Shown here: one piece after another, positions 1-7,968 of the stretch
How the letters are laid out: the number at the start of each line of letters is the position of its first letter
Numbering within the stretch: the first letter of the stretch is position 1
From: Pseudomonadota bacterium
Lineage (GTDB): Bacteria; Pseudomonadota; Alphaproteobacteria; Rhizobiales; Devosiaceae
DNA length: 22,856 bases
Reading direction: 5' to 3'
NCBI GenBank assembly: GCA_023415605.1
Contig: JAEZKB010000038.1
Coordinates: forward strand, 1-22,856
Notes under the pieces: generated by a model
The model's database searches: none
The model's input: the letters and a program-made list of their open reading frames with translations, nothing else
Told to the model about the DNA's origin: nothing
Made by a program: the position numbers and the translations under genes

Positions 1-549
1 CTCAATGCGACGATCATCTACGTGACGCACGACCAGCTCGAAGCGGTCACCATGGCCGACAAGATGGCGGTGATGAACGGCGGCTTCCTGCAGCAGTACG
101 ACACGCCGGCCAATGTCTTCGCCAACCCGGTCAACATGTTCGTGGCGGGCTTCATCGGCTCGCCGGCGATGAGCCTGATCCCGCTCGAGGCGGAGACACG
201 CGGCACCGAAGTGGTGCTCAAGGGATCGGAAGGCTGGGAACTGCCGCTGTCGGCGGCCAACGCCGCCAAGGCCCGGAACGCATCGACCAAGAAGGTGGTG
301 CTGGGCGCGCGGCACTCGACCATCAACCTGCACCATGAGGCCAAGCCGGGTACGGTGCCGGCGAAGGTCTATACGGTCGAGCCGACCGGCGACATCACCT
401 TCGTGCAGGCGTTCCTCGCCGGCTCGGTGGTGAATATTTCGGTGCCGCCCAACGTGGTGGTCAAGCCCGACGAGATCGTCCATCTCGAGTTCAACCAGGA
501 CAAGATCCACCTCTTCGACGCGGAAACGACCAACGCGCTGACCGCGTGA
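1..549 (+). CDS. ABC transporter ATP-binding protein, C-terminal part (MalK/UgpC type)
   Basis: This is the 3' end of a gene that begins upstream of the window; the reading frame is open from base 1. The visible 182 residues start just before the H-loop (YVTHDQ, His at visible residue 10) and contain the post-H-loop segment (VTMADKMAVMNGG) and the FANPVNMFVAGFIGSPAMSL stretch that links the nucleotide-binding domain to the C-terminal TOBE/OB-fold region in MalK/UgpC-type ATPases. Walker A, Q-loop and signature motif lie outside the window. Family knowledge says it powers uptake of a sugar or sugar derivative from the cytoplasmic side of the membrane. It is followed after 42-87 bases by three sugar-acid dehydratases, so the substrate is probably a sugar acid or its precursor (inference). 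It is a different gene from the complete ATPase at 8862-9914. Confidence 0.93.
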   Translation, partial: LNATIIYVTHDQLEAVTMADKMAVMNGGFLQQYDTPANVFANPVNMFVAGFIGSPAMSLIPLEAETRGTEVVLKGSEGWELPLSAANAAKARNASTKKVVLGARHSTINLHHEAKPGTVPAKVYTVEPTGDITFVQAFLAGSVVNISVPPNVVVKPDEIVHLEFNQDKIHLFDAETTNALTA

Positions 550-636
550 CGGACGGGCGGGACGCGCCGCCCCTCTCCCACCCTTTCTCATGTGCCGGCG
601 ATGCGTCGGCGCCCTGCAACGAACCACGCCAGACCC

Positions 637-1995
637 ATGACCCAGACCAACGCCGACGACGCCCTCAATAACGTCAACACGAACTCGCGCCCCTCCGATC
701 TCAGGATCACCGACGTGCGGGTGGCCGAGATCACCGGGGCGCCGTTCCGCACGGCGCTGCTCAAGATCTACACCAACCAGGGCATTGTCGGTCTGGGCGA
801 AGTCCGCGACGGCGCCAGCGCCACCTATGCGCTGATGCTGAAATCGCGCCTGCTGGGCGAGAACCCCTGCGACATCGACCGGCTGTTCCGGCGCATCAAG
901 CAGTTCGGCGGCCACGGCCGCCAGGGCGGCGGCGTATCAGCCGTCGAAATCGCGCTCTGGGATATCGCCGGCAAGGCCTATGGCGTGCCGATCTACCAGA
1001 TGCTGGGCGGCAAGTTCCGCGACAAGGTGCGCTGCTACTGCGACACCGACGCCGACCGCCCGAGCGGCACGGCGATGGGCCTGCGCCTCAAAGAGCGCAT
1101 GGACATGGGCTTCACCTTCCTCAAGATGGACCTGGGGTTGATGCAGATCGCCGACATCCCGGGCGCGGTGGTATCGCCGGCGGGGTCGCTCGAAGGCTAC
1201 AAGGTGCATCCGGGCGGTGGGCGCTCGAAGACGCTGGAAGAGCGCCGGGCCAAGAACGCCGTCTATGACATCCACAATGTCATGCACCCGTTCAGCGGCC
1301 TGCACTTCACCGACAAGGGCATTGATCTCCTCGAGCAGTACATCCACGAAGTGCGCGAGGTGATCGGCTACGAAATCCCGCTCGCCATCGACCATGTGGG
1401 CCATATCTCGCTGCAGAACGGCATCCGCCTCGCCCGCCGGATCGAGAAGTACGTGCCGGCCTGGCTCGAGGACGTGATCCCGTGGCAGTTCACCGACCAG
1501 TACCGCCAGTTGCAGGAAGCGACCACTGTGCCGATCTGTACCGGCGAGGACATCTACCTCAAGGAGAACTTCGAGCCGCTGCTCAAGTCGGGCGGCCTTT
1601 CGGTGATCCACCCGGACCTGCTGACCACCGGCGGCATTCTCGAGACCAAGAAGATCGGCGACATGGCGCAGGACTATGGGGTGGCCATGGCCATCCACAT
1701 GGCCGAGAGCCCGATCGCCGCGATGGCTGCGGCCCATGTGGCGGTGGCGACCGAGAACTTCATGGCGCTTGAATTCCACACCGTCGAAGTGCCGTGGTGG
1801 AACGACATCGTCACTGGCCTCGAGAACCCCGTGCTCAAGAACGGCTTCATCACCGTGTCGGACAAGCCGGGCCTCGGCATCGACGACATCAATGACGACG
1901 TGATCCGCGAGCACCTGCAGGAAGGGGTCACCGACATCTGGCAGCCCACCGACCAGTGGGACGACGACTTCTCGTGGGACCGCACCTGGAGCTGA
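637..1995 (+). CDS. Enolase-superfamily (mandelate racemase-type) dehydratase, substrate unknown
   Basis: A protein of 452 residues if ATG 637 is used. In-frame starts at GTG 592 and ATG 601 would add 15 or 12 residues of low-complexity N-terminus. None has a clear Shine-Dalgarno; 637 was preferred because homology-like sequence only begins about 20 residues later. The N-terminal capping domain (RITDVRVAEITG, GLGEVRDG) is followed by the (beta/alpha)7-beta barrel. Metal ligands are visible at D252 (AIDHVGH), E278 (WLEDVIPW) and E304 (CTGEDIYL), with the regular 26-residue spacing. K163 (FLKMD) and H354 (AIHMAESP) are candidate acid-base residues. The family abstracts a proton alpha to a carboxylate, usually dehydrating sugar acids to 2-keto-3-deoxy acids. 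It is first in a run of three such enzymes, 40 bases before the ManD-like gene. The exact substrate cannot be assigned. Confidence 0.88.
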   Translation: MTQTNADDALNNVNTNSRPSDLRITDVRVAEITGAPFRTALLKIYTNQGIVGLGEVRDGASATYALMLKSRLLGENPCDIDRLFRRIKQFGGHGRQGGGVSAVEIALWDIAGKAYGVPIYQMLGGKFRDKVRCYCDTDADRPSGTAMGLRLKERMDMGFTFLKMDLGLMQIADIPGAVVSPAGSLEGYKVHPGGGRSKTLEERRAKNAVYDIHNVMHPFSGLHFTDKGIDLLEQYIHEVREVIGYEIPLAIDHVGHISLQNGIRLARRIEKYVPAWLEDVIPWQFTDQYRQLQEATTVPICTGEDIYLKENFEPLLKSGGLSVIHPDLLTTGGILETKKIGDMAQDYGVAMAIHMAESPIAAMAAAHVAVATENFMALEFHTVEVPWWNDIVTGLENPVLKNGFITVSDKPGLGIDDINDDVIREHLQEGVTDIWQPTDQWDDDFSWDRTWS

Positions 1996-2035
1996 GGCAA
2001 GGGGTCGCGAGCCAGCGTCACAGAGAGAAGCAGCC

Positions 2036-3247
2036 ATGAAAATCACAGAGATCAAGGTCATCGTCTGCTCGCCCGGACGGAACTTCACCACGGTCAAGAT
2101 CATGACCGACGAGGGCGTCTACGGCATCGGCGACGGCACGGTGAACGGCCGCGAGCTGGCCGTGGTCAGCTACCTGCAGGACCACATCGCGCCGACCTTG
2201 ATCGGCAAGGATCCGCTCCGAACCGAAGACATCTGGCAGTATCTCTACAAGGGCGCGTACTGGCGGCGCGGCCCGATCACCATGGCGGCGATCGCTGCCA
2301 TCGACATGGCGCTCTGGGACATCAAGGCCAAGGTCGCCAACATGCCGCTCTACCAGCTACTGGGCGGCAAATCGCGCGACAAGGTGATGGTCTACAAGCA
2401 TGTCGGCGGCCTCGATATTCCCGAGGTGGTCGATGGCGTCGCCAAGATGCGCGAGCAGGGACTCGACGCCATCCGCGCGCAGGTCTCGATCCCCGGCCTG
2501 CCGCCGATCTATGGCACCGGGCCAGGCGCTAACCAGGCGAATGGCGGCATGGTGCGGCAGATGCCGGTCGAGGAAGTCTGGGCCACGCACAAGTACATGC
2601 CGCTGGTACCCAAGCTCTTCGAGGCGCTCCGTGACGCGGTGGGCTGGGACGTGCACCTGCTGCACGACGTGCACCACCGGCTGACGCCGATCGAAGCGGC
2701 GCGCCTGGGCAAGGACCTCGAACCCTACCGGCTGTTCTGGCTGGAGGATGCCATCCCGGCCGAGCTGCAGGAAGGCTTCCGCCTCATCCGCCAGCACACC
2801 ACGCAGCCGCTGGCGGTGGGCGAAATCTTCAACTCGGTCTACGACACGACGACGCTGATTTCGGAACAGCTGATCGACTATATCCGCGTCACCGCGGTGC
2901 ATGCGGGCGGCGTCACCGGCATCAAGAAGATCTTCGACTTCGCTTCGATCTACCATGTCCGCTCGGCCTGCCACGGGCCGATGGACATGTCGCCGGCGAC
3001 GATGGGCGCCAACATCCACGTCGATACCGCGATCTCGAACTTCGGCATCCAGGAGTTCACCGGCTACACCAAGGAGACGCTCGACGTCTTCAAGTGCGAC
3101 TGGCGCTATGAGCGCGGCTATCTCTATCCCAATGAGACGCCGGGCAGCGGCACCGATATCGACGAAGACCTGGCCGCCAAGTACCCCTACTCTCCCGCCT
3201 ATCTCCCCGTTGCCCGTCTCGAAGACGGCTCCATGACCAGCTGGTAA
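2036..3247 (+). CDS. manD: D-mannonate dehydratase-family protein (ManD/RspA subgroup)
   Basis: 403 residues, the normal length for the ManD/RspA subgroup of the enolase superfamily, which dehydrates D-mannonate (some members D-gluconate) to 2-keto-3-deoxy-D-gluconate in the cytoplasm. Diagnostic stretches include PGRNFTTVKI, ELAVVSYLQDH, IWQYLYKGAYWRRGP and NFGIQEF. Active-site residues are present: R147, Y159, metal ligands D211 (HDVHHR), E237 (WLEDAIP) and E263 (VGEIFNS), and acid-base H213. The residue after H313-G314 is Pro315; as I recall the family literature, Ala here marks efficient mannonate dehydratases and Pro marks weak or inactive ones, so catalytic efficiency is uncertain. ATG 2036 follows a purine-rich AGAGAGAAG. 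The next gene begins 5 bases after the stop, so co-translation in one operon is likely. Confidence 0.9.
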   Translation: MKITEIKVIVCSPGRNFTTVKIMTDEGVYGIGDGTVNGRELAVVSYLQDHIAPTLIGKDPLRTEDIWQYLYKGAYWRRGPITMAAIAAIDMALWDIKAKVANMPLYQLLGGKSRDKVMVYKHVGGLDIPEVVDGVAKMREQGLDAIRAQVSIPGLPPIYGTGPGANQANGGMVRQMPVEEVWATHKYMPLVPKLFEALRDAVGWDVHLLHDVHHRLTPIEAARLGKDLEPYRLFWLEDAIPAELQEGFRLIRQHTTQPLAVGEIFNSVYDTTTLISEQLIDYIRVTAVHAGGVTGIKKIFDFASIYHVRSACHGPMDMSPATMGANIHVDTAISNFGIQEFTGYTKETLDVFKCDWRYERGYLYPNETPGSGTDIDEDLAAKYPYSPAYLPVARLEDGSMTSW

Positions 3248-3252
3248 GACCC

Positions 3253-4407
3253 ATGAAGATCAGAGACATAATCTCCTACCCGACCTGGGTGGGGCACCGG
3301 AACCAGCTCATCGTCAAGGTCGAGACCGACGAGGGCATCTATGGCTGGGGCGAAAGCGGCCTCTCGGGCCGCGAGAAGGCCGTGGTCGGCGCCATCGAGC
3401 ACTATCGCGAGTGGTTGATCGGCAAGGATGCCTTCAATATCGGCGGCATCTGGCAGGAGATGTATCGCAGCCAGTATTTCGAGGGCGGCCGCGTGTTGCA
3501 GGCGGCGATCTCGGCCATCGACATTGCTCTCCACGACATCAAGGGCAAGGCGCTCGGCGTGCCGGTCTACGACCTGCTCGGCGGCAAGCAGCGCGACCAG
3601 ATCCCGACCTTCGCCTCGACCTCGGCCGCGCCGGGCGAGGAAATGATCGAACAGGCCAAGCAGCTGCGCGAACGCGGCTGGGACGTGATCCGCTTCTTCC
3701 CGGCGGGCGCCGATGCCAATGGCATTCATGAGCCGCGCCAGTCCATCGCCGACACGGCCAAGTGGATGGTGAAGGCACGCGAAGAGCTGGGCGACCGGGC
3801 GGTGCTCGGCATCGACTATCACCACCGTCTGTCCGTCGCCGAGACGGCGAGCTTCTGCCAGAAGATGCCGAGCGGCACGCTGGACTTCCTCGAAGAGCCG
3901 ATCCGTGACGAAACGCCGGAAGCCTATGAGAGCCTGCGCACGATGGTGGACGTTCCCTTCGCCATCGGCGAGGAATTCGCATCGAAGTGGCAGTTCCTGC
4001 CCTACATCGAGCGCGGCATCCACCAGTTCAACCGCATCGACGTCTGCAATGTCGGTGGTATCACCGAGAGCATGAAGGTCGCGGGCTGGAGCGAGGCGCA
4101 CTATGTCGACCTGATGCCGCACAACCCGCTGGGACCGATCTGCACGGCGGCAACCATCCACGTCTCGGCGGCCTCGGCGAATTTCGCCTGGCTCGAGACG
4201 CGCGCTTCGCCGGCGGAGAATTATATGGGCGCCGGCGTATCGCCGCTGTTCCCGGTGCAGCCGCTGCTCAACGGAGCCGTCTATGACGTGCCGAACGGCC
4301 CCGGCCTCGGCGTCGAAGTGGACGAGGCGGAAGTGAAGAAACAAAGCTTCAAGTTCTGGGAAGCCCCACACTGGAAGCGCAAGGACGGCTCGGTCACCAA
4401 CTGGTAG
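3253..4407 (+). CDS. Galactonate dehydratase-like enolase-superfamily enzyme
   Basis: 384 residues, similar in length and layout to DgoD-type D-galactonate dehydratases. The capping domain carries ETDEGIYGWGE and DIWQ-like IGGIWQEMYR; the barrel has metal ligands D188 (GIDYHHR), E214 (DFLEEPIRDE) and E240 (AIGEEF) at 26-residue spacing, the general base H190, and H290 in LMPHNPLGP as the partner acid. The C-terminus GPGLGVEVDEAEV...HWKRKDGSVTNW matches the DgoD-type end. Predicted reaction: dehydration of an aldonic acid to a 2-keto-3-deoxy acid; the precise stereochemistry is not readable from sequence. It starts 5 bases after the ManD-like gene with no strong ribosome site of its own, suggesting translational coupling. 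It precedes an RraA-type aldolase candidate that could cleave the product. Confidence 0.87.
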   Translation: MKIRDIISYPTWVGHRNQLIVKVETDEGIYGWGESGLSGREKAVVGAIEHYREWLIGKDAFNIGGIWQEMYRSQYFEGGRVLQAAISAIDIALHDIKGKALGVPVYDLLGGKQRDQIPTFASTSAAPGEEMIEQAKQLRERGWDVIRFFPAGADANGIHEPRQSIADTAKWMVKAREELGDRAVLGIDYHHRLSVAETASFCQKMPSGTLDFLEEPIRDETPEAYESLRTMVDVPFAIGEEFASKWQFLPYIERGIHQFNRIDVCNVGGITESMKVAGWSEAHYVDLMPHNPLGPICTAATIHVSAASANFAWLETRASPAENYMGAGVSPLFPVQPLLNGAVYDVPNGPGLGVEVDEAEVKKQSFKFWEAPHWKRKDGSVTNW

Positions 4408-4438
4408 ACCGCAACAGAGATTTCGGAGGAGAGCCAAA

Positions 4439-5209
4439 ATGGCAACGACAATTCAGAGCCCCTTTCCGGCGTTCAAGCGCCCATCCAAGGACATTCTCAA
4501 CGCGCTCAAGGACATCGGCACGGCGACCGTCGCCGGCTCGCTGGGCCATTCCGGTTTCCGCAACCCCCACATGGTGGGACCGGTGACGCAGAACCCGGGC
4601 GCCTCGATCGTGGGCGTGGCGCAAACGCTGCAGTTCCTGCCGCAGCGGCCGGATCTGTTCTCGGAAGGCGAGTACGCCGATCCCGAGACCCAGCTCCACC
4701 GCCACGTTCTCTATGAGATCGAAGAAGGCGACGTGGTCGTGGTGGACGCGCGCGGCGACATGAGCTCGGGCGTATTCGGCGACATGATGTCGACCTATTT
4801 CAAGGGCCGCGGCGGCGCCGGCATCGTCATCGACGGCGTCATGCGCGACCGTCCGAACGTGCAGAAGCTTGGGCTCAACACCTGGCTGCGCGGCTGGACC
4901 CCTAACTACCACGTGCAGGTCTCGATCTTCCCGTCGGCGGTGAACGTGCCGATCTCGTGCGGCGGCGTGACCGTAATCCCTGGCGACATCATCCTGGCCG
5001 ACGACGACGGCGTGGTGGTGCTGCCGCAATCGATGGCCGAGAAGGTGATCGAAGACTCCCAAAAGCATGCCGAGTGGGAAGTGTTCAGCCGCGAGAAGCT
5101 GATGGCCGGCGAGTCGCTGCGCCGCTACTACCCGCTGCATCCGGACGCCGAAGACGAGTACCAGGCCTGGCGCAAGGCCAACGGCCTGCCGCCCAAGCCG
5201 AGCCGGTAA
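4439..5209 (+). CDS. RraA-family protein (class II pyruvate aldolase-like)
   Basis: 256 residues. The fold-defining stretch GRGGAGIVIDGVMRDRPNV carries the R136-D137 pair used by RraA-fold HMG/CHA-type aldolases to bind metal and the carboxylate of the 2-keto acid. The downstream VPISCGGVTVIPGDIILADDDGVVVLP is the typical RraA-fold C-terminal strand set. True RraA (RNase E regulator) is about 160 residues, so this longer protein in a sugar-acid operon is more likely an aldolase or decarboxylase acting on a 2-keto-3-deoxy acid than an RNase inhibitor (inference from context). A strong GGAGGA at 4425-4430 supports ATG 4439. It is the last gene of the operon; the terminator follows 41 bases after the stop. 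Confidence 0.85.
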   Translation: MATTIQSPFPAFKRPSKDILNALKDIGTATVAGSLGHSGFRNPHMVGPVTQNPGASIVGVAQTLQFLPQRPDLFSEGEYADPETQLHRHVLYEIEEGDVVVVDARGDMSSGVFGDMMSTYFKGRGGAGIVIDGVMRDRPNVQKLGLNTWLRGWTPNYHVQVSIFPSAVNVPISCGGVTVIPGDIILADDDGVVVLPQSMAEKVIEDSQKHAEWEVFSREKLMAGESLRRYYPLHPDAEDEYQAWRKANGLPPKPSR

Positions 5210-5249
5210 GCGCCCGGCGGGCGGAAGCTCGCAGACAGTTGCAAAACCA

Positions 5250-5281
5250 GGGAGTGGGGACTGAGGTCCCTGCTCCCTTTT
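5250..5281 (+). terminator. Rho-independent terminator of the sugar-acid operon
   Basis: A 12-base-pair stem (5250-5261 with 5266-5277) closes on a four-base loop TGAG. All 12 positions pair if two G-U wobbles are allowed, and the stem is followed directly by TTTT and then GCTTT. It sits 41 bases after the RraA-family stop codon. It separates the dehydratase operon from the LacI-type operators of the next operon. Confidence 0.9.
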
Positions 5282-5444
5282 GCTTTGGAGGATGTGCGGG
5301 CCCCCATTATCGGCCTGTGGCCGTTCCGCCCGTGAACGCGAGCGTTGCACCGACTGAGCGCTCCACCCACTCCTGTCATGCGGCTGATTCAAGGCTGGGA
5401 CGCGGTGGGTGCAAGCCATAAAAATAGGCTGTGAAATCATGTGA

Positions 5445-5458
5445 TGCATACGAATGCA
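5445..5458. promoter_or_regulatory. LacI-type operator, site A (ABC operon, distal)
   Basis: TGCATACGAATGCA is a near-perfect palindrome (12 of 14 positions symmetric) with the central CG typical of LacI-family operators. Its reverse complement is exactly the core of site B, 23 bases downstream centre to centre. That is about two helical turns, so two dimers could sit side by side on one DNA face. It lies 170 bases before the binding-protein start. The proposed regulator is the LacI-family protein encoded at 13579-14658 (inference from shared sites). Confidence 0.8.
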
Positions 5459-5467
5459 GAATCAATT

Positions 5468-5481
5468 TGCATTCGTATGCA
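5468..5481. promoter_or_regulatory. LacI-type operator, site B (ABC operon, proximal)
   Basis: TGCATTCGTATGCA, flanked as TTTGCATTCGTATGCAAA, is the inverted copy of site A, so the pair forms a 14-base inverted repeat with a 9-base spacer. Symmetric flanking TT/AA matches the TTGCATACGTATGCAA form before hisD-like gene 1. It lies 146 bases upstream of the binding-protein start codon. Confidence 0.8.
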
Positions 5482-5627
5482 AAGTTGTCATAGCCTCGAC
5501 ACATCGCAGGCGCTCGGCCGCCGTGAGACTGCTATTTCGCTATGCGGTCGGGCCGTCATTCTGCGCGGGAGACACGCCCTGCTGGCGCCGTGGAAAACGG
5601 CTCAGGGGCACCACAGGAGAGAGACCT

Positions 5628-6866
5628 ATGAAGCATGTTCTTGCGGCAGGCGTATCGATTGCTGCGCTATGCCTGGGCGCCGGCGCCGCCTTTGCCGATT
5701 GCGGGATCACCGCCGGTTCGGTGCGTATCCTTTCGAACGATTTCGAAGCGCTTCGCCTGATCAACAGCACAGCCGAGGAATGCGCGACCGATGCCGTGAA
5801 GGTGACGGCCAACGCCACTGCCGAACACAAGAACCTCCAGGTTCCGGCGCTCTCCATCAACCCGGCCGAGTATACCGTGGCCGTGGTCGCCAACAACTCG
5901 ATCGTGCCGCTGCTCAACGACGACCTGATCCGCCCGCTCGACGACCTCGTCGCGAAGTATGGCCAGGATCTCGAGCCGAACCAGCTCATCAAGATCGACG
6001 GCAAGATCATGGCCATCGCCTTCATGGGCAACGGCCAGCACCTGTTCTACCGCAAGGACATGCTCGAGAAGGCCGGCATCACCGAAGCGCCGAAGTCGTG
6101 GGAAGATGTGCTCGCGGCGGCCAAGGCCATCAAGGAAGCCGGCATCACCGAGACGCCGCTCGCCGCCAGCGTGAAGCCCGGCTGGGACCTGGCTGCGGAA
6201 TTCGTCAACGCCTATCTGGGCACCGGCGCCGAGTTCTTCGCCCCCGGCTCGGCTGAGCTCGCCATCGACAACCAGAACGGCCTCAAGGTTCTCGAGACCA
6301 TGAAGGCAATGACCGAATATATGAGCCCGGACTACCTGACCTTCGACGCCAATGGCATCAAGGCCGAGTACGAGGCCGGCAAGGTCGCGATCATGAACGA
6401 GTGGGGCTCGCTCGCCGGCGCCACGCTCGATGACGAGGGTGCTGCCGACGGCGTGGTGGATAACACCGTGCTCGCCGCTGCCCCGACCATCAATGGCGGC
6501 ACCATTCCGGGCGCGGCCCTGTGGTGGGACGGCTTTACCATCGCCAAGAACATCTCGGACGAAGATGCCGAGGCCTCGTTCCGGGCCATGGTGCATGGCA
6601 TCAACCCCGATATGGTCGCCAAGAACGCCCAGGTCGCGACCTGGCTGGTCAAGGGCTACACCCCCGGCCCGGCCGCAGTCGGCGTGATCGCCAACGCCAA
6701 TGGCGGCGCCCGCGCCTACCCGATGCAGCCGTACATGGGCCTCCTGCACACGGCGTTGTCGTCGGAACTGGCGGAGTTCATGGCCGGCCAGGAAGACGCC
6801 AAGCAGGCTCTTGCCGACGTCAAGGCGGCCTACGACACTGCCGCCAAGGAAGGTGGCTTCCTCTAA
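5628..6866 (+). CDS. ABC transporter extracellular solute-binding protein (family 1)
   Basis: 412 residues from ATG 5628, placed by AGGAGAGAG at 5615-5623 and by a good Sec signal peptide: basic MKH, hydrophobic core, cleavage expected after AAFA (residue 23). The mature protein resembles MalE/UgpB-type periplasmic sugar-binding proteins: VPALSINPAEYTVAVVANNSIVPLLNDDLIRPLDDL, the FYRKDMLEKAGI...PKSWEDVLAAAKAIKEAG segment, and KAEYEAGKVAIMNEWGS. Cys25 and Cys52 near the mature N-terminus could form a periplasmic disulfide. It captures the substrate for the two permeases and ATPase that follow. It is first in the operon behind the double operator and is separated from the permease gene by a stable stem-loop that may raise its expression over downstream genes. 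The ligand is unknown. Confidence 0.92.
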   Translation: MKHVLAAGVSIAALCLGAGAAFADCGITAGSVRILSNDFEALRLINSTAEECATDAVKVTANATAEHKNLQVPALSINPAEYTVAVVANNSIVPLLNDDLIRPLDDLVAKYGQDLEPNQLIKIDGKIMAIAFMGNGQHLFYRKDMLEKAGITEAPKSWEDVLAAAKAIKEAGITETPLAASVKPGWDLAAEFVNAYLGTGAEFFAPGSAELAIDNQNGLKVLETMKAMTEYMSPDYLTFDANGIKAEYEAGKVAIMNEWGSLAGATLDDEGAADGVVDNTVLAAAPTINGGTIPGAALWWDGFTIAKNISDEDAEASFRAMVHGINPDMVAKNAQVATWLVKGYTPGPAAVGVIANANGGARAYPMQPYMGLLHTALSSELAEFMAGQEDAKQALADVKAAYDTAAKEGGFL

Positions 6867-6874
6867 GACGACAT

Positions 6875-6906
6875 AAGGGAGAGGGCGCCCCAATCGCCCT
6901 CTCCTT
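6875..6906 (+). promoter_or_regulatory. Intercistronic stem-loop between binding-protein and permease genes
   Basis: A perfect 10-base-pair GC-rich stem (6878-6887 with 6895-6904) with a 7-base loop, extended by two A-T pairs after a bulged G. No T-run follows, so it is not a standard terminator. Such hairpins after binding-protein genes are known to protect the 3' end of the upstream message or cause partial termination, giving excess binding protein over membrane parts. Function here is inferred. Confidence 0.6.
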
Positions 6907-6934
6907 ACCCTGCCAGTCCATCGGGAGGCGCTGC

Positions 6935-7966
6935 GTGCCACACAAGACATTCTTCGCCTTCATCCTGCCGTCGCTCATCGCGATGATCCTCTTCATCGCA
7001 TTGCCCATCGTCTCGGTCGTGGTGCAGAGCTTCTATGTCGAGCACGGCCGCGTCCTCGTCGAAGTCGAGAACTGCCAGCCGTTCGGCGGCTGCACCAAGG
7101 AAGTCCGGGTCGACGCCGAGGCGACAGCAAAGCTCGAGCGCGAGCAGCCGCTGGGGCAATTCAACGGGCTGGGCACCTATCTCAATCGCGGCCACCTGGC
7201 GGTGCAGGAGATCGGCGCGATCCTCGCGAACAATACCGGCGTCGCGGACGTCCTCACCCGCATCTACAACCTGCCGTTCTACCGGGCGCTCGCATTCACC
7301 CTAGTGTTCTGCTTCGTGGTGACGCCGCTGGCGATGGCGCTGGGTTTCGTGATCGCGCTGGCGGTCAACACCATCCCCAAGTTCATCAAGGGGCCGGTGA
7401 TCTTCTTCTCGCTTCTGCCCATGATCATCACGCCGCTGGTGGGCTCGCTGATCCTTTACTGGATGATCCACCCACAGGGCATCATCGGCGCGACGCTGCA
7501 GGACATCTTCAACGATCCGCGCCTATCGCTCCGCGCCTCGCCGGTGCTGACCTGGGCGTCGCTGCTGTTCTACGGCGTCTGGACCAATGCGCCGTTCTCG
7601 TTCGTGGTGTTCTATGCGGGGCTGCAGACCGTGCCGGCCGATACGCTGGAATCGGCGATGATCGACGGGGCGTCGCGCTGGGAACGCATCCGCTACGTCA
7701 TCATCCCGCACCTGGCGCCGCTCGCGACCTTCGTGGCGCTAGTGCAGCTGATGGACAATTTCCGCGTCTTCGAGCCGATCGTCGGCTTTTCGGCGGAGGC
7801 CAATGCCTCGTCGCTGAGCTGGATGATCTTCAACGACCTCTCGGGCGATGCGCAGCTCTTCGGCTCGGCCGGCGCCACCTCGGTGCTGACCATTGTCGGC
7901 GTCGTCATCCTGCTGATGCCGGTGCTGGTGCGCACCTGGCGCGAATTCAACCGCAAGGTGGTCTGA
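6935..7966 (+). CDS. ABC transporter permease (MalF-like) with enlarged first periplasmic loop
   Basis: 343 residues from GTG 6935, chosen because GGGAGG at 6923-6928 is well spaced and the protein then opens with a typical first membrane helix (residues 5-34). A longer upstream reading frame runs through the binding-protein gene and is not credible. Residues about 35-112 form an unusually long hydrophilic segment before the second helix (LPFYRALAFTLVFCF), with a Cys47-Cys53 pair (ENCQPFGGC). Ordinary sugar permeases have roughly half this length here; MalF has a large periplasmic loop that contacts the binding protein, so a similar role is possible. The EAA-type coupling motif is ESAMIDGASRWERIRYVIIP. 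It partners the permease encoded two bases downstream. Confidence 0.9.
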   Translation: MPHKTFFAFILPSLIAMILFIALPIVSVVVQSFYVEHGRVLVEVENCQPFGGCTKEVRVDAEATAKLEREQPLGQFNGLGTYLNRGHLAVQEIGAILANNTGVADVLTRIYNLPFYRALAFTLVFCFVVTPLAMALGFVIALAVNTIPKFIKGPVIFFSLLPMIITPLVGSLILYWMIHPQGIIGATLQDIFNDPRLSLRASPVLTWASLLFYGVWTNAPFSFVVFYAGLQTVPADTLESAMIDGASRWERIRYVIIPHLAPLATFVALVQLMDNFRVFEPIVGFSAEANASSLSWMIFNDLSGDAQLFGSAGATSVLTIVGVVILLMPVLVRTWREFNRKVV

Positions 7967-7968
7967 CA

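Larger units (their letters stand above)
5210..5627. other. Regulatory intergenic region between sugar-acid and ABC operons
   Basis: This 418-base gap contains no convincing gene. It holds a rho-independent terminator (5250-5281), a paired LacI-type operator (5445-5481) and the ribosome binding site of the next gene (AGGAGAGAG, 5615-5623). In-frame extensions of the binding-protein gene into this region would run through the operators and lack a signal peptide, so they are not believed. A sigma-70 promoter must lie near the operators, but no hexamer pair was good enough to name. Confidence 0.8.

Noticed and set aside
555..572. GC-rich hairpin after the first ATPase gene as a terminator
   Set aside because: The 6-bp stem is followed by a C-rich pyrimidine stretch without a T-run, and the next gene starts nearby in the same direction.
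5667..6950. Long minus-strand open frame opposite the binding-protein gene
   Set aside because: It is an antisense shadow of a well-supported gene, with Arg/Gly/His-rich composition and no family motifs; the same holds for the other long antisense frames.
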